64,000 nucleotides of DNA. It comes from Jackrogersella multiformis (lineage: Eukaryota > Ascomycota > Sordariomycetes > Xylariales > Hypoxylaceae). Positions 11,843 through 23,003 of the stretch are shown in pieces; position 1 is the stretch's first letter; each line of letters opens with the position of its first letter. Made by a program: the position numbers and the translations under genes. The stretch lies in NCBI GenBank assembly GCA_902806575.1, contig CADCXD010000002.1, forward strand, positions 310,001 to 374,000. Direction: 5' to 3'. The notes beneath the pieces were generated by a model. The model searched no databases. It had not been told where the DNA came from and saw only the letters and a program-made list of their open reading frames with translations.

Positions 11843-12325
11843 GGCTACATTGTTCAAATCTTGAGCTATCTCGAAGTCTAACATTAAACAGTGAGGCGCC
11901 TGATTCGCAAAGGTACTCGGCGGGGCCACCGGTAGAGCTTCCTGGAAGTGTTGGTCGCCCTCCAACCCATCCATAGACATCAATATCCTATGCTACCGAA
12001 CCGACACCCCACCCATATGCATATCCGATAATTTTCCTCTAATCTATTTGGCGAAGATATTGCAAGGAATTAATAGTCAAACTAGGACGGGTTGTAAATT
12101 TTGCATCAGCATGGAGTCTAGGTTGTGTTTTCAATAATTGGAGTTTTGACGATATTACTAACTGTTGTATCGTATTTTGTAATTGCGCAAAGCGTTATAT
12201 CTCAAGACACTGCCGAAAAAAATAAGAGACGGGAATTCGGAGAAGGAAAACGCCAAGTAGAAACATGAATATAAATAGCGCAAGCCTGTTTTATCAGTTA
12301 TTAAACAAGATATGTCCCTACGACA
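11843..12325. other. Convergent intergenic region
   Basis: About 480 bp between the 3' ends of the cupredoxin-like gene (plus strand) and the amidase gene (minus strand). I see only A+T-rich untranslated sequence and no supported gene. Confidence 0.55.
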
Positions 12326-14452
12326 CTAAAGACGAGCAGGGATATTGATGTCGGAAACGCTTCGAGATGTTGGTTGAGAGTCTTTCCCGCTCTCAAGTGC
12401 CGCATATACTATCTTTGCAATTGCCCAAACCTTTTCCTCCTCGAATTTCCGGGCTACTACCTGCATACCCACCGGACCGCCATGGTAGACGTCCGGGTCA
12501 TCTATACTACGATTAGTATTCGGAAGTTACGCGATAAAAGATATAATCTAGCTTACATGCTTTCCAGTTTTTTTCGTCCTTTTTATTCAGGGGCCGATAG
12601 CCATGGTCAAAGGGATCTAGATCCTTATCGGCTTTGGTGATGGGAATTACTGCTACGCTATAGTTCATCAAGTTGAGCGCTTCGGTATAGTCTGGCCCGA
12701 GTTAGCAGAATGATAATTAACCTAGGTTGAAGGCAGCATCCACACGAACCGATATGAAATAGATTTCCGGGAATAACTGCCGCATGGGGTGCAACGGGCA
12801 TTATTACTGCATCAACAATTTGGCCTAGGAGAAGATTCAGCATGAAGTATTGCCTACACGAATGCCCTGCTTACTTACCATCATCGTCCGCGGTAGAATT
12901 CCAGTAATCCGAATATTGTTCCTCGAGATCGAGCCCCTGTTCAGCGAGGTCTTGGAATTTTAGTAGTTCCATTGGCGGTCGAGGTTTCATGCCACGGGTC
13001 TCGAGAGCGGAAATCAGGGGCTCTCCAGACAGCTTCAAATTCTTATGGACGTCCTCAGCCCCATCTGCTGATATGATGGATAGCTAGGTCATGAGCAGAT
13101 TAGACTAGGGGTTCAACCTATATGTAAGCAACACATGGACGAAGTTTTCTTACATGTATTTTTCTAGCAGTGTCATGTGACGGCGGCGCCCAGTCAACGA
13201 CCTAATTATTGATCTCAGTTCAGGAATATTTAACGAGCAGACCTCCAGACGTACTTTGTGGCCAGCCCTTTCGACAGCGTCGACGATCATACGTAAGCTA
13301 CGAGCAACAGGAGGATGAGGTCTCACAACCCCATCCGTCCAAAAGATTCCGAGTTTCAAAGGAGCATGGCCTTGTTTAGCGGTGCCATGGGTATTAGCTC
13401 TTTCAAGATATGCGTCGACGATATCTTGGCGAAAGGGCATTGGGACAACCGCAGGATCCCGAATCCAAGGCTGTACCGATAAGACAGACTTCATAATCAG
13501 CCCAATACCGTCGATTGATGTACTTAAAAATCCAATAGACATCTGATAAGTGGTTTGGCCAGCATTGGTAACGGCGGCATCTCGACATGAAAACCTCCCA
13601 GGTGTTGGTTTGATACCAAAGACTCCGTTGTATGCGGCTGGAATTCGCACGGATCCCCCTATATCGGCCCCGACGCCTAGCGTACTGCCTCGAAGGGCTA
13701 GCAGTGCACCCTCGCCTCCAGATGAACCGCCACAGGATAGATTCTGGTTATGTGGATTACGAGTCTCGCCAATGATGTGGTTCTGTGTCTCTGTATAAAA
13801 TAGTGTCTGCGGCACACTTGTCTTGCAGTAGAGGACGGCTCCCAGCGACAGCAACTCGGTAGCGATTTGACTCTGGACCTGATGAATTTGACTCGAGTCT
13901 TTGATACCCATATTCCCCCCGATGTATCCTACATACCCAGCTGTAGTATCAACTCCTTTGACGTGAAATTGGTCCTTTAAACTCACTGGCAGGCCATGAA
14001 GTGGGCCAACAGTCGTCCCATGCTCCTTGTAGTACTCGTCAAGTTGTTTAGCGCGTTCCAATGCTCTGTCAAAGAATATCTCATGCAGACAATTACCCTA
14101 TATCAACATAATCCAGCGTTTGGTCAGAGAGGCGCATGGGCGGAGAGGGTTCAGTCGGGGGGCGTTGCCTTACAATCTGGTGTGCAACTGCAGCAGCTTT
14201 GCAAAATGCAGTGGTCACCTCCAAGCTTGTAAGTGTCCCTTGTTTGATTGCATCAACAATTGGTAAACTATCCATAGATACGATCGATACATCCTTAGAA
14301 TCTAGAAACTGTTGGATAAATGATCCCGTCAAATCTCGCTGTGTGGAAGCTCTCGTAATATCCCCAAGGCTAAGTCTCCATTCCGGGTAGATTTTGGCGA
14401 GCGTGCTGGCTCGTTTGGCCGCCGCTTTCGTCTTCCAAGTCTCGGAATTCAT
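12326..14452 (-). CDS. Amidase (acetamidase / AmdS-like, amidase signature family)
   Basis: Hydrolyses a carboxylic amide to acid and ammonia. Minus-strand exons 14452..14174, 14097..13255, 13201..13154, 13083..12879, 12824..12750, 12691..12557 and 12501..12326 give 586 residues. All junctions keep frame. Exon 3 is only 48 nt and supplies VVDWAPPSHDTARKIH, which is needed for the family consensus. The catalytic Ser-cisSer-Lys triad is visible: Lys134 in GLPVSLKDQF, Ser218 in SCGGSSGGEGALLA and Ser242 in GADIGGSVRIPAAYNG. Downstream are AVIMPVAPHAAVIPGN, the MNYSVAVIPIT segment and HGGPVGMQVVARKFEEEKV, all usual for fungal acetamidases. The natural substrate is unknown. The stop codon in the unspliced frame at 13150-13152 falls inside an intron and is not a mutation. 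Confidence 0.9.
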
Positions 14453-16071
14453 TATTTTGATGTTTGGGATTTCGAGATGTTGGTATTCATATGATGGCTT
14501 AGGACGTAGTAGAGAAGAAATGATTATATAATCCGACGGTCGCTTTATCTAACGCCTTTCAGCCAGAAGTGCAACTTTACCCCTCCTACTTACTCCTACC
14601 CTCATAATGCCATGCCGAATACATGCCGATAACTTTTCTTTCCTATTAATAAGAACATGTAGGTACCGCACCTCATTCGAAAACAAAAACCCCCGAATGT
14701 ACTCGTAAAGCGCAAATAAATCAGATATTCCCGTATCATACTTGGTATTTACATGGTCTCTTAGTAGGGACATAGGTATAAGCTAATAAAACTTCCCCTA
14801 TCAACTCGTATGATTACCTAGGTAATATAGTAAGCTAATGTAATTACACGGTATAACCTAAATTTATACATGCAGTATATTCCAATAGGCAGCAGCTAGA
14901 GTCACGAGTAATTAAGTGATATTTTGACTGATGCATAATGGCTTGAACTAAAAGCAAATTTACCTACGAGATAAGGTGAGGTAAACCAGCTACGACTTGA
15001 TCAGGATCGGTCAAGAAATGGGTAAAGGAAAGTGAGAGGTAGCCTAGGCCGGCCTGAATGTTATATGCGTCGATTCCATAAGAAGCAGGCTATGTTAATG
15101 AAACATAATAATCCCCTTGGACCAAATATTATAGACTCACACTGTTTGACGCATCATAAAGGGAGCTAGCAAAGCTGGAAAATATAAATTAAATGTAGAA
15201 AATCCCCAAAGCTAGTAATGAACGATAACTAAAGAGTCCTTAGGTTACGACATACGATTTCTGGAAATTTATAAATTAATATAACTTCTACTAAGCCTTC
15301 CATATAGGAGTCACCTGAAACGATAACTTTGACGACATTTAGCTTGTATTTATAAAATATGGTTAACTTCCTCCGATCCTCTTATTTAAATATGATAGCA
15401 ATGATGGTGCTTCTGATATTTTATAGCGAGATGAAGGCATAACAATACGTCATAGTCTACTTCAAGCAACTCATTATCGATGTTATTTGGAACCCGAGTA
15501 GACACAAATTTCGGGCCAATATTTAAGGCCAGAGATGTAAGGCTATAACCTAGTGACAACTTTATTGTACTTATGCAAGCAATTTAATTTGGCTAATAAG
15601 TAGGTAGACATGTAATTTGATATGAAGGATTACGTTTATAAAAGACATATATATTTGCAGTAAAAATTCAAAGCAGTTTGGTATAAAAAAAGTTCTTGAT
15701 ACCATACACAAGAAATCACGATATGCTCGCCCTTGGCGGAAATTTATGCGGTGCGGGAGATATTTACTTACTTATTAAGTTAGGAGGTAGGTAGTTACGA
15801 GGATTCAACTAGATGTTATCATGCAAGCCTCCCAAAAGTGCCTAGTAGTCTGCCTTAAGTGACGCCACCACATTGCAATTCCCTCCTCCGAGGATCAGTA
15901 CCTAGATGTAAGTAGGTTTGTACCGGTATGCGTTGTCAATCGGCGATTATATACCTAGGTAGGTGTTTTCAATGTTCTCAATCTCACCGCTATTATGTAT
16001 GTCGTGATACTCTACATGTTGTACACCTAGTTCATAGAAACGAAGTAGTTGTTTAATAATTTGTTCAAGCG
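14453..16071. other. A+T-leaning intergenic region beside the retrotransposon
   Basis: 1.6 kb without a supported gene, upstream of the amidase and next to the LTR element. Base composition is ordinary intergenic and changes abruptly inside the element's LTR. Palindromes of the TACCTAGGTA type occur near 14815 and 15950. Confidence 0.55.
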
Positions 16072-16076
16072 ATTAC
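16072..16076. repeat. Target-site duplication (left) ATTAC
   Basis: The five bases ATTAC directly precede the left LTR, and the same five follow the right LTR at 22999-23003. This is the size expected for Ty3/gypsy integration. Confidence 0.88.
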
Positions 16077-16390
16077 TGTAACAAGGGCAAATGGGCTTAG
16101 AACTGTAGTTCAATTTTGAATTATAATTCTCTATAGTCTTAAGGTTTATGCCTTTTATCTTTTTTTGCGAAGTGAGGCGTAATGACCTATATATATTTAA
16201 TCTAAATATTTCTTTTAAGCGCTGTTAGCGCCCTTTTAATCTTATTAATTTAATCTTATATATATTAATTAAGTCTTTTAATTAATTTTATTTAATAGCT
16301 TTATTTTATAAGTTTTAATATATTTTATATTTATTAATATATATATATATATTAATTATATTTTGTTTTATAGATCTTATTTGTATAATA
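16077..16390 (-). repeat. LTR at left end (3' LTR of the element)
   Basis: 314 bp, aligned end to end with 22685-22998. Its outer part (about 16077-16200) keeps many G and C bases (TGTAACAAGGGCAAATGGGC, GCGAAGTGAGGCG). Its inner part is nearly pure A+T. Confidence 0.92.
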
Positions 16391-17415
16391 TTAGTTTCTT
16401 TTTTTTTAATATTCGTTTTTAAATATATTAAGTAATTATAAGATTATAAGGTTTATCGATATATTAATTATAAAATAATTTAACTATTACTTTTATTTTT
16501 TCGTTAAATATATATTTATAAGGTTCTTATGTTTAATATTTTTTAATTAATTATTTTTTTTATTTTATAAAATATTTTATTTAATTTTAATTTTTGATAA
16601 AATTTATTATTTATTTTATTTAATAGTTTTTAGATTTTATTAAAGCTATTTTACGTAAGATTTAATTAAGGTTAAGAAATTCCTAATTATTAATATAATA
16701 AAGTTTAATAAATAAGATATAAAATAAGTTATATATTTTTTATTTTTTAAGAAAAGTAAATCTTATTATAATAAAAAAGATTATTTATTAAACTTTAAAA
16801 GAACTTAAAAGCTTCTTATTTAACTTTTTAATAAGACGCTTAATTTTAATATTTTTTACGTTTAATATTATAAGTTAATTTACTTTAAAAGTTAACGTAT
16901 TTTTTTATCGTTTATTAGCTTATTTTTTTATTCGTTAGCGGCTTCGTTTTAAATATTTTCATACGTTTTAATATATTTAAATTATTTAATATATATATAA
17001 TTTACTTTCGAGGTTACGTAAAATACTTATAAAAAAATTATAAATTACTAAATAATATTTATAATTAACGTAAAAAGAGGTAAATTATATTAATAATAAA
17101 GTAATATTATTATAAGTAAATTTTATAATTATAAATAAATCCTTTTAATTACTTATTTCGTAATTAATAAAAGCTTTAAAATAAACTTTTAAGATTTAAT
17201 TAAGGCGTTTTATTTACTTATTAGTTTATAAATAAAATATAATATTTATTCGGGACTTAATATTTATTAATTTAAAAAAATCTTTTTAAATATAAGATAT
17301 AAACTTAAAATCTTTATTAAAAATAATATTTAAGAATATATTATATAATCTTTAATATTACTTAATAAAAATTCTAATTAAATCGTTAAACTTTTTTTCT
17401 TTTACTTTAAAAAGA

Positions 17416-17639
17416 ATAAAATATGTTATTTTAAAAAATAAATCCACTATTACTTAAATAAAGTTATAACCGTTCGATAAAGAAAAGTTAATAATAAAAT
17501 CTATCGTTATTATTAACTAAAGTTTATAATATAATTCTATTAGTTAAAGATATTTATATAAAGCGTAACGGGGGATCTTATTTTATTAACATTTTAAATA
17601 ACCTCGTACGTAATCTCGGACGGTATTTTTAATATTTAA
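17416..17639 (-). pseudogene. Integrase fossil of the gypsy element
   Basis: Read right to left, one frame gives TVRDYVRGYLKC, then stops, then YALYKYL, LIITIDFIINFSLSNGYNF and VIVDLFFKITYFI. These line up with the zinc-finger end and the first catalytic Asp region (ITxDFIxxLPxSxGxD, VVDRFSKMxHF) of gypsy integrases. The Asp of TIDFI survives. In-frame stops at former Gln/Trp/Arg positions fit C-to-T and G-to-A change. Confidence 0.82.
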
Positions 17640-18662
17640 CCACTAAAAGTTTTAAATGATTAATTTTAAGGTTTTATCTATTCTTATATATTTAATAATA
17701 AGGATATTATATTTAGTAAAAATAACTTCTTTTTAAAATTCTATAAGTATTTAAAGTTTTCTTTTTTAATAAAAAAGGTTATTTTATAAAATAACGTCTT
17801 TAAAAAGGTTTTTAACTTACGCAACATATTTTAAATCGTTAATAACTACTTTTTTTAATTATTTAATAAATTTAAAAGCTTAATTAAGTATAATAAAGTT
17901 ATAAAATCTGCTTAATATAATAAAAACAGCCGTTAAAAAAGTAAATAAAGTTTTTAAAAAATGTAAAAAATATTTATTTTATAAAATTAACTTTATAAGT
18001 TAATTTTTAATTCTTTTTTTTTTAAATCGATATTATAATAATTTAAAAAGAATATCGGCTTTATTATTTTATTTTCCGGATCGGTAATTAATAATAAATT
18101 AATATAAAAATAATTCTTATGTTTATTAAACTTAACGACGGTTTAAAACCTTAATTATTATAAAATAAGCCAAGTTTTAATAATTAAAATAAACTTTAAT
18201 TTAATATTTTATACCCTTTAAATATTAATGCTATTTACCGAAAAAATCTATTATAATTAATAATTCCTTATCGTATATCTTATAATTTATTTTTATTAAT
18301 ATAAATTTACGGGAATAATAAATTATAAATCTAAATTTACTTTATTTATTTTTTTAAAAAAAAATAACGCTAATAGTATAATTTAATATATTAACTTTTA
18401 CATAAATCTATTTTAAAGGATCGAAATATATTATAATAAAGGCTTAAATAAATCGATATTTAAATTCTTTAAAGAATTTACTCATTTTTTTGGTCCATTT
18501 TTAATCTTTTTTATCTCCTTTATTTATATTAATAATCGGCTTTATTATTTTTAAGAATTTTTTTATAAATTATCGATAGAAATTTATAAAATTAATAAAT
18601 TACTAGGATTCCTTAAAGGATTTAAAAGCTTCCTAATTATTAATATAATTAATTTTATTTTA

Positions 18663-18845
18663 AGCCATTAAAATATTTTTTACTTTAATAATATAACCGA
18701 AGAAATCCACTTCTTAGATTTTTTAAAAATATTTCCGTAAACTAATTACTAAATAATATTTTATAAATCTTTTTAAGATTTTTTTAATAATTTTATTATA
18801 TTCTTTTATTATATTTGCATAAATAAAAAGATTATTTAAATATAC
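18663..18845 (-). pseudogene. Reverse transcriptase fossil of the gypsy element
   Basis: One continuous minus-strand frame of 61 codons reads VYLNNLFIYAN, then IIKEYNKIIKKILKRF, and ends EVDFFGYIIKVKNILMA, with two stop codons between. It aligns with the gypsy RT block YLDDILIYS...EEH...VLQRF...VxFLGYxIS. Two Asn occupy the positions of the paired catalytic Asp, which is what transitions on both strands would produce. Confidence 0.87.
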
Positions 18846-21800
18846 TAAAAGTTTTAAATCGATAAGGTTTCGGAAAATATTATTTATTATTAATTAAAAA
18901 GTTATTAAAATATTAATTAATTTAAAGGGTATAACTAAATATTTAAAAAGTTTGTATTTATATCGAAAAATTATTTTTTATTTATCTCTTTTTTTAATTT
19001 TAATAAGGTAAAATTTTAACTTAAAATCAATTTTAATAAACTATTTTATAGTTTTAAAATAAACTTATAATTTAAATATTAAAAAAATAAGATAACGGAT
19101 AAGGATAATAATATTATTTAAGCCTTAATAATTAACCATTAGCTTAAAAAAGTTTTAAAAATTAAATTTATCGATAAATATTATAAGTATTATATAAAAC
19201 GAAATTAATTTCTAAATTTAACCATTATTAATTATTTTATTTAATTATAATTTAAATATATTAAATTCCCTTTTACTTATAACATAAAAAGGTTTTTAAG
19301 AAGGTATTTTTCCTTTTTAAAGATTAATAAAATAATCTTATAATTAATGGTTTAAAAAGCGTTACCTTATTTCTTTAATTATAATATATATAAATTTACA
19401 AAATTCCTTAAGAACATTTTTTAACGCTTTATTTACTTTAATATTCCTTATTATTACTATATTAATTAACTTTTCCAGATTATATAAGGTTAAGTTTATA
19501 CAATATTTTTAATAATAAAAAGAATTAAACTTAATCTTTTTAAAGTTTAAGAAGAAATTTACAAGCTTATGGATTTTTATCCACCATTATAATATAATAA
19601 TATCGTATTTATCATTTAAAGCGTTTAACTCGAAACTAATTTAAAAAAAGTAATTTTTTTAATAATAAAAAATAAAGAGATTAATATAATAACGTCTTAT
19701 AAAAGGGATTTAGGTTAAGTTAAAAATTAATATAAATTAAATATATTATTTTTTAATAATTAATAATTTCCATTTCCTTATTTTAAAAAGAAATATTATT
19801 AGGATTAAGCTTCCGGAATTTAATAATACTTATATTTAATATTTATTTTTATTATATAATAATATTATATTAATAATAGGTTTATATTTTAAAGTTAATT
19901 TTAAGTAAAATTTCTTTATAACTTTTATTTTATCTTTAGTTAGTTTTTTAATTATTACGGCTCGATATATTTTATCTTAATTTAATCGTAAAATTTAATA
20001 AGGTATAACGTTAAGGCCTTTTAAAAATTTAAATTGGAATCTTTAATTTTTATAATTTAAGGATAAGATAATTTTTATAAGGCTACATTTATCCATACCT
20101 TTTTTTATAATAAAGGTATAAGCTAAATATTATTATTTTAAGATCGTTTTACGAAAGAGACTTTATTTAAGTTTAATGGTAAATCTTTACCATTAACGTT
20201 TTTTTTTACAAAATAAAAAAAGATTTAATAATTATTACGTTTATAACGTTAATAAGATTTTTTATTTTTTTTTTATTAATTTATATTTACTTAATTAATC
20301 CTTTTTAAGGTATTCTTATTATTAAATTAAACCTTATCCTTTTAATTTAATTTTAACTTACTTTCGTTTTTAAGTTTATTATTATTTCTTAAAGATTAAT
20401 TTTAGCTTAAATTAAAGCGATTTTCCTTTTCGCAATTAGCTTAGCCTAACTTTAAGGGCTCTTAAGTTAAAGCAAGCCTTTCTTTTCCTGAAATATTAAG
20501 GTTAATTAATATATTTTTATATATTTAACTTATTTCTTAAATAGTAACGAGAAACTTTTTATTTATATTTAGAAGTTTTTTTTATTTAAAATAAATTAAT
20601 TTAATAATTTTATTAAGAAGGGTTTTAACGATATAATTTTAAAACGTTGTTTTAAACTATTAAATTATTTTATTAAGGTTTAATAATTCGGTAAAATATT
20701 AAGTAACGTTCCTTTAATATTTAAGCTTATTTATTTTTTTCGAATTATAATATTTTTTTAAAAGGTTTATAAAACACTTTTAAAAGGTAATAACGTATAT
20801 TACTTAAATATTAAAGATTTTTAATCGCGTAATTTAACTTTTACGTTATTAATATTATAATTATGCTTTTTTAGATAGTAACGATTTAATTTAATTAATA
20901 CGGTAAAAATCTTTAAGAAAATTCTTTATATACATTTCCAAATATGCCTTAACTTTTATTCATTAAATTTAAAACTTTACGAGATCCTTATCATTATAAA
21001 CGGCAAGTTTATTAAGTTATATTAAATTAATAATAATTATAATATAAAAGGAATAAATTAATCGTTTTAAAGCCTTAAATAATTAATTATTATTACTTTA
21101 AAGTAAAGGATTTTTATCGTTATATAAAGGCGTAAGATTACCTTAAAATAATCCTTTAAAAAGGTCCTTAAATAATTTAAGGTTTTAAGATTAATTATTA
21201 AAATTAAAGTCGTTTAAGTTATTATTAAATGTTTTAGCGGCCTTTTTAAAAGGAATTCCTTTCCCATTACCTTTAAATATAAAAGGGTTAACTTTAATAA
21301 AGTTAAATTATACTCGGGCCTTTTCCGTTATTTTTTTAACTTAAGTTTATAAAAAAAATTATAAAAAAAAAAGGTTCTTTATTTAAATTTTTAAGCTAAA
21401 GTATTTAATAAATAATACTTTAAAATATATTAAGTTTTTTCGATTAAAAAAACTTAATTTAATTAACGTTTTTAATACGATATATTTTTTAATACTTTTT
21501 AAAATAAAATTAATATTAATTAATTTATTAAAAATTAATTAAATATTAAATTTATTAAAAATAACTTAAGTATAAGCTTTTAAGTTATTAAATTAACGGT
21601 AAATTTTTACGTTAATATACGTAAAATCTATATATTTCCTTATAAAAAAATCGTTAATTTAAAATTCTTTAATATAAACTTAATTTATTACTTTTTATTA
21701 AAGATCCTTTTATTTCTTAATATTTTAACAAAAGATTTAAAGGGCTTATTAATAATAATTAACCATTTCTTTAAGCTTATTAATAACTTTTTATTAAGTT

Positions 21801-22684
21801 TAATTATTTTATATATATTAAACAATTATACTTTAAACTTATTATAAAAAGTTTAAATTAATTTATTAAACTTATTATTTAAAATAAGTTATTTATTTGT
21901 TTATTAATATTATATTAGTTTAATTAAATTAAATTATCGTATTATAAATTATTTAAATTATATTATATTAATTTTAAATTTAATCTTTATTAATGATTTA
22001 ATTACCCGTAACGGTAATAATAAATGTTTAAATAATATAATAGTTATCGTATATTTTTTAATAAAACTTAATAAATTATATAAAGGAGTTATTAAAACTA
22101 ATTCCGGTATTATTAATGTTAAAAACATCTTATATAATTATTTTATAATTTTAAAAGTTATAAAAAATTATAACATTATTATTATTAAATTAAAATAATC
22201 CGGGAATAAAAGAAAGATCTTAAAGTAATATATTTTTTATTTCGGATATCTTAATAAAAAATTACATATTAAAGCGTTATTTAATCTTAATAAGTTTTTA
22301 TATTTAACGATTTTCTTTATACTTATCTTTAACTTTAAGGTTTTATAAAATAAATATTATTAAGGATTCGGAAAATTATTTATCGTTTAATAAAAATAAT
22401 TTAAGGTCTTATAAATTAATAAATAATAAAGTTAAAGTATAAATACTTAACTTAAATACTTATAAAATAATAAAATATAAAATTTCTTTTACAGTTATAA
22501 CAACGTATATAATAATAAAATTAATAAGTAATATTAATATAATATACTTTAATAAAAAACTTTTTTAAGTAAGTTAATTACTTATAAATAATTAAAATAA
22601 AGTAATTTAATAAAAAAATTAACTTTCTTTTAAAAGGCACGTGCTTTTTTAAAATAAAATCTTCTTAAAAGTTAAAAAATTATT

Positions 22685-22998
22685 TATAATAAAGGCAAAT
22701 AAACTTAAAACTATAATTTAATTTTAAATTATAATTCTTTATAATTTTAAAGTTTATGCCTTTTATTTTTTTTTACGAAACGAAACGTAATAACTTATAT
22801 ATATTTAATTTAAATATCTCCTTTAAACGCCGTTAACGCCTTTTTAATCCTATTAATTTAATTTTACATATATTAATTAAATCTTCTGATTAATCTTATT
22901 TAATAACTTTGTTTTATAAGTTCCAACATATCTCGTATTTATTAACATGTATGTATATATTGATCATACTCTGCTTTGTGGATCCTATCCGTATGACA
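22685..22998 (-). repeat. LTR at right end (5' LTR of the element)
   Basis: 314 bp, partner of 16077-16390. Its outer part (about 22890-22998) keeps normal composition (GTTCCAACATATCTCG, GTGGATCCTATCCGTATGACA split). Its inner part is heavily A+T-converted, the mirror image of the left LTR. Confidence 0.92.
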
Positions 22999-23003
22999 AT
23001 TAC
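22999..23003. repeat. Target-site duplication (right) ATTAC
   Basis: Identical to the five bases before the left LTR. Confidence 0.88.

Larger units (their letters stand above)
16077..22998 (-). mobile_element. Ty3/gypsy LTR retrotransposon, complete in structure, destroyed by RIP
   Basis: A 6922-bp element bounded by two 314-bp direct repeats (16077-16390 and 22685-22998) that start TG/TA and end CA/TA. It is flanked by ATTAC duplications. The interior is almost entirely A+T, and the two LTRs differ, where I aligned them, by C/T and G/A transitions, as expected of repeat-induced point mutation. Fossil reverse transcriptase (18663-18845) and integrase (17416-17639) read on the minus strand in the order RT then IN, which is diagnostic of the Ty3/gypsy arrangement. 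The element therefore runs right to left, and its own 5' LTR is the one at 22685-22998. A purine-rich tract (minus strand of about 16394-16406, AAAAAAAAAGAAA) lies next to its 3' LTR where the polypurine tract belongs. All frames are full of stops, so it cannot encode its own movement. Confidence 0.93.

Noticed and set aside
13150..14061. Apparent premature stop in the amidase frame
   Set aside because: A GTACGT donor at 13254 and an acceptor at 13202 remove the segment. The new frame restores the family consensus, so this is normal splicing.
1..14452. Complete secondary-metabolite gene cluster
   Set aside because: P450s, a pump and an amidase are present, but no polyketide synthase, NRPS, terpene synthase or cluster regulator is in the window.
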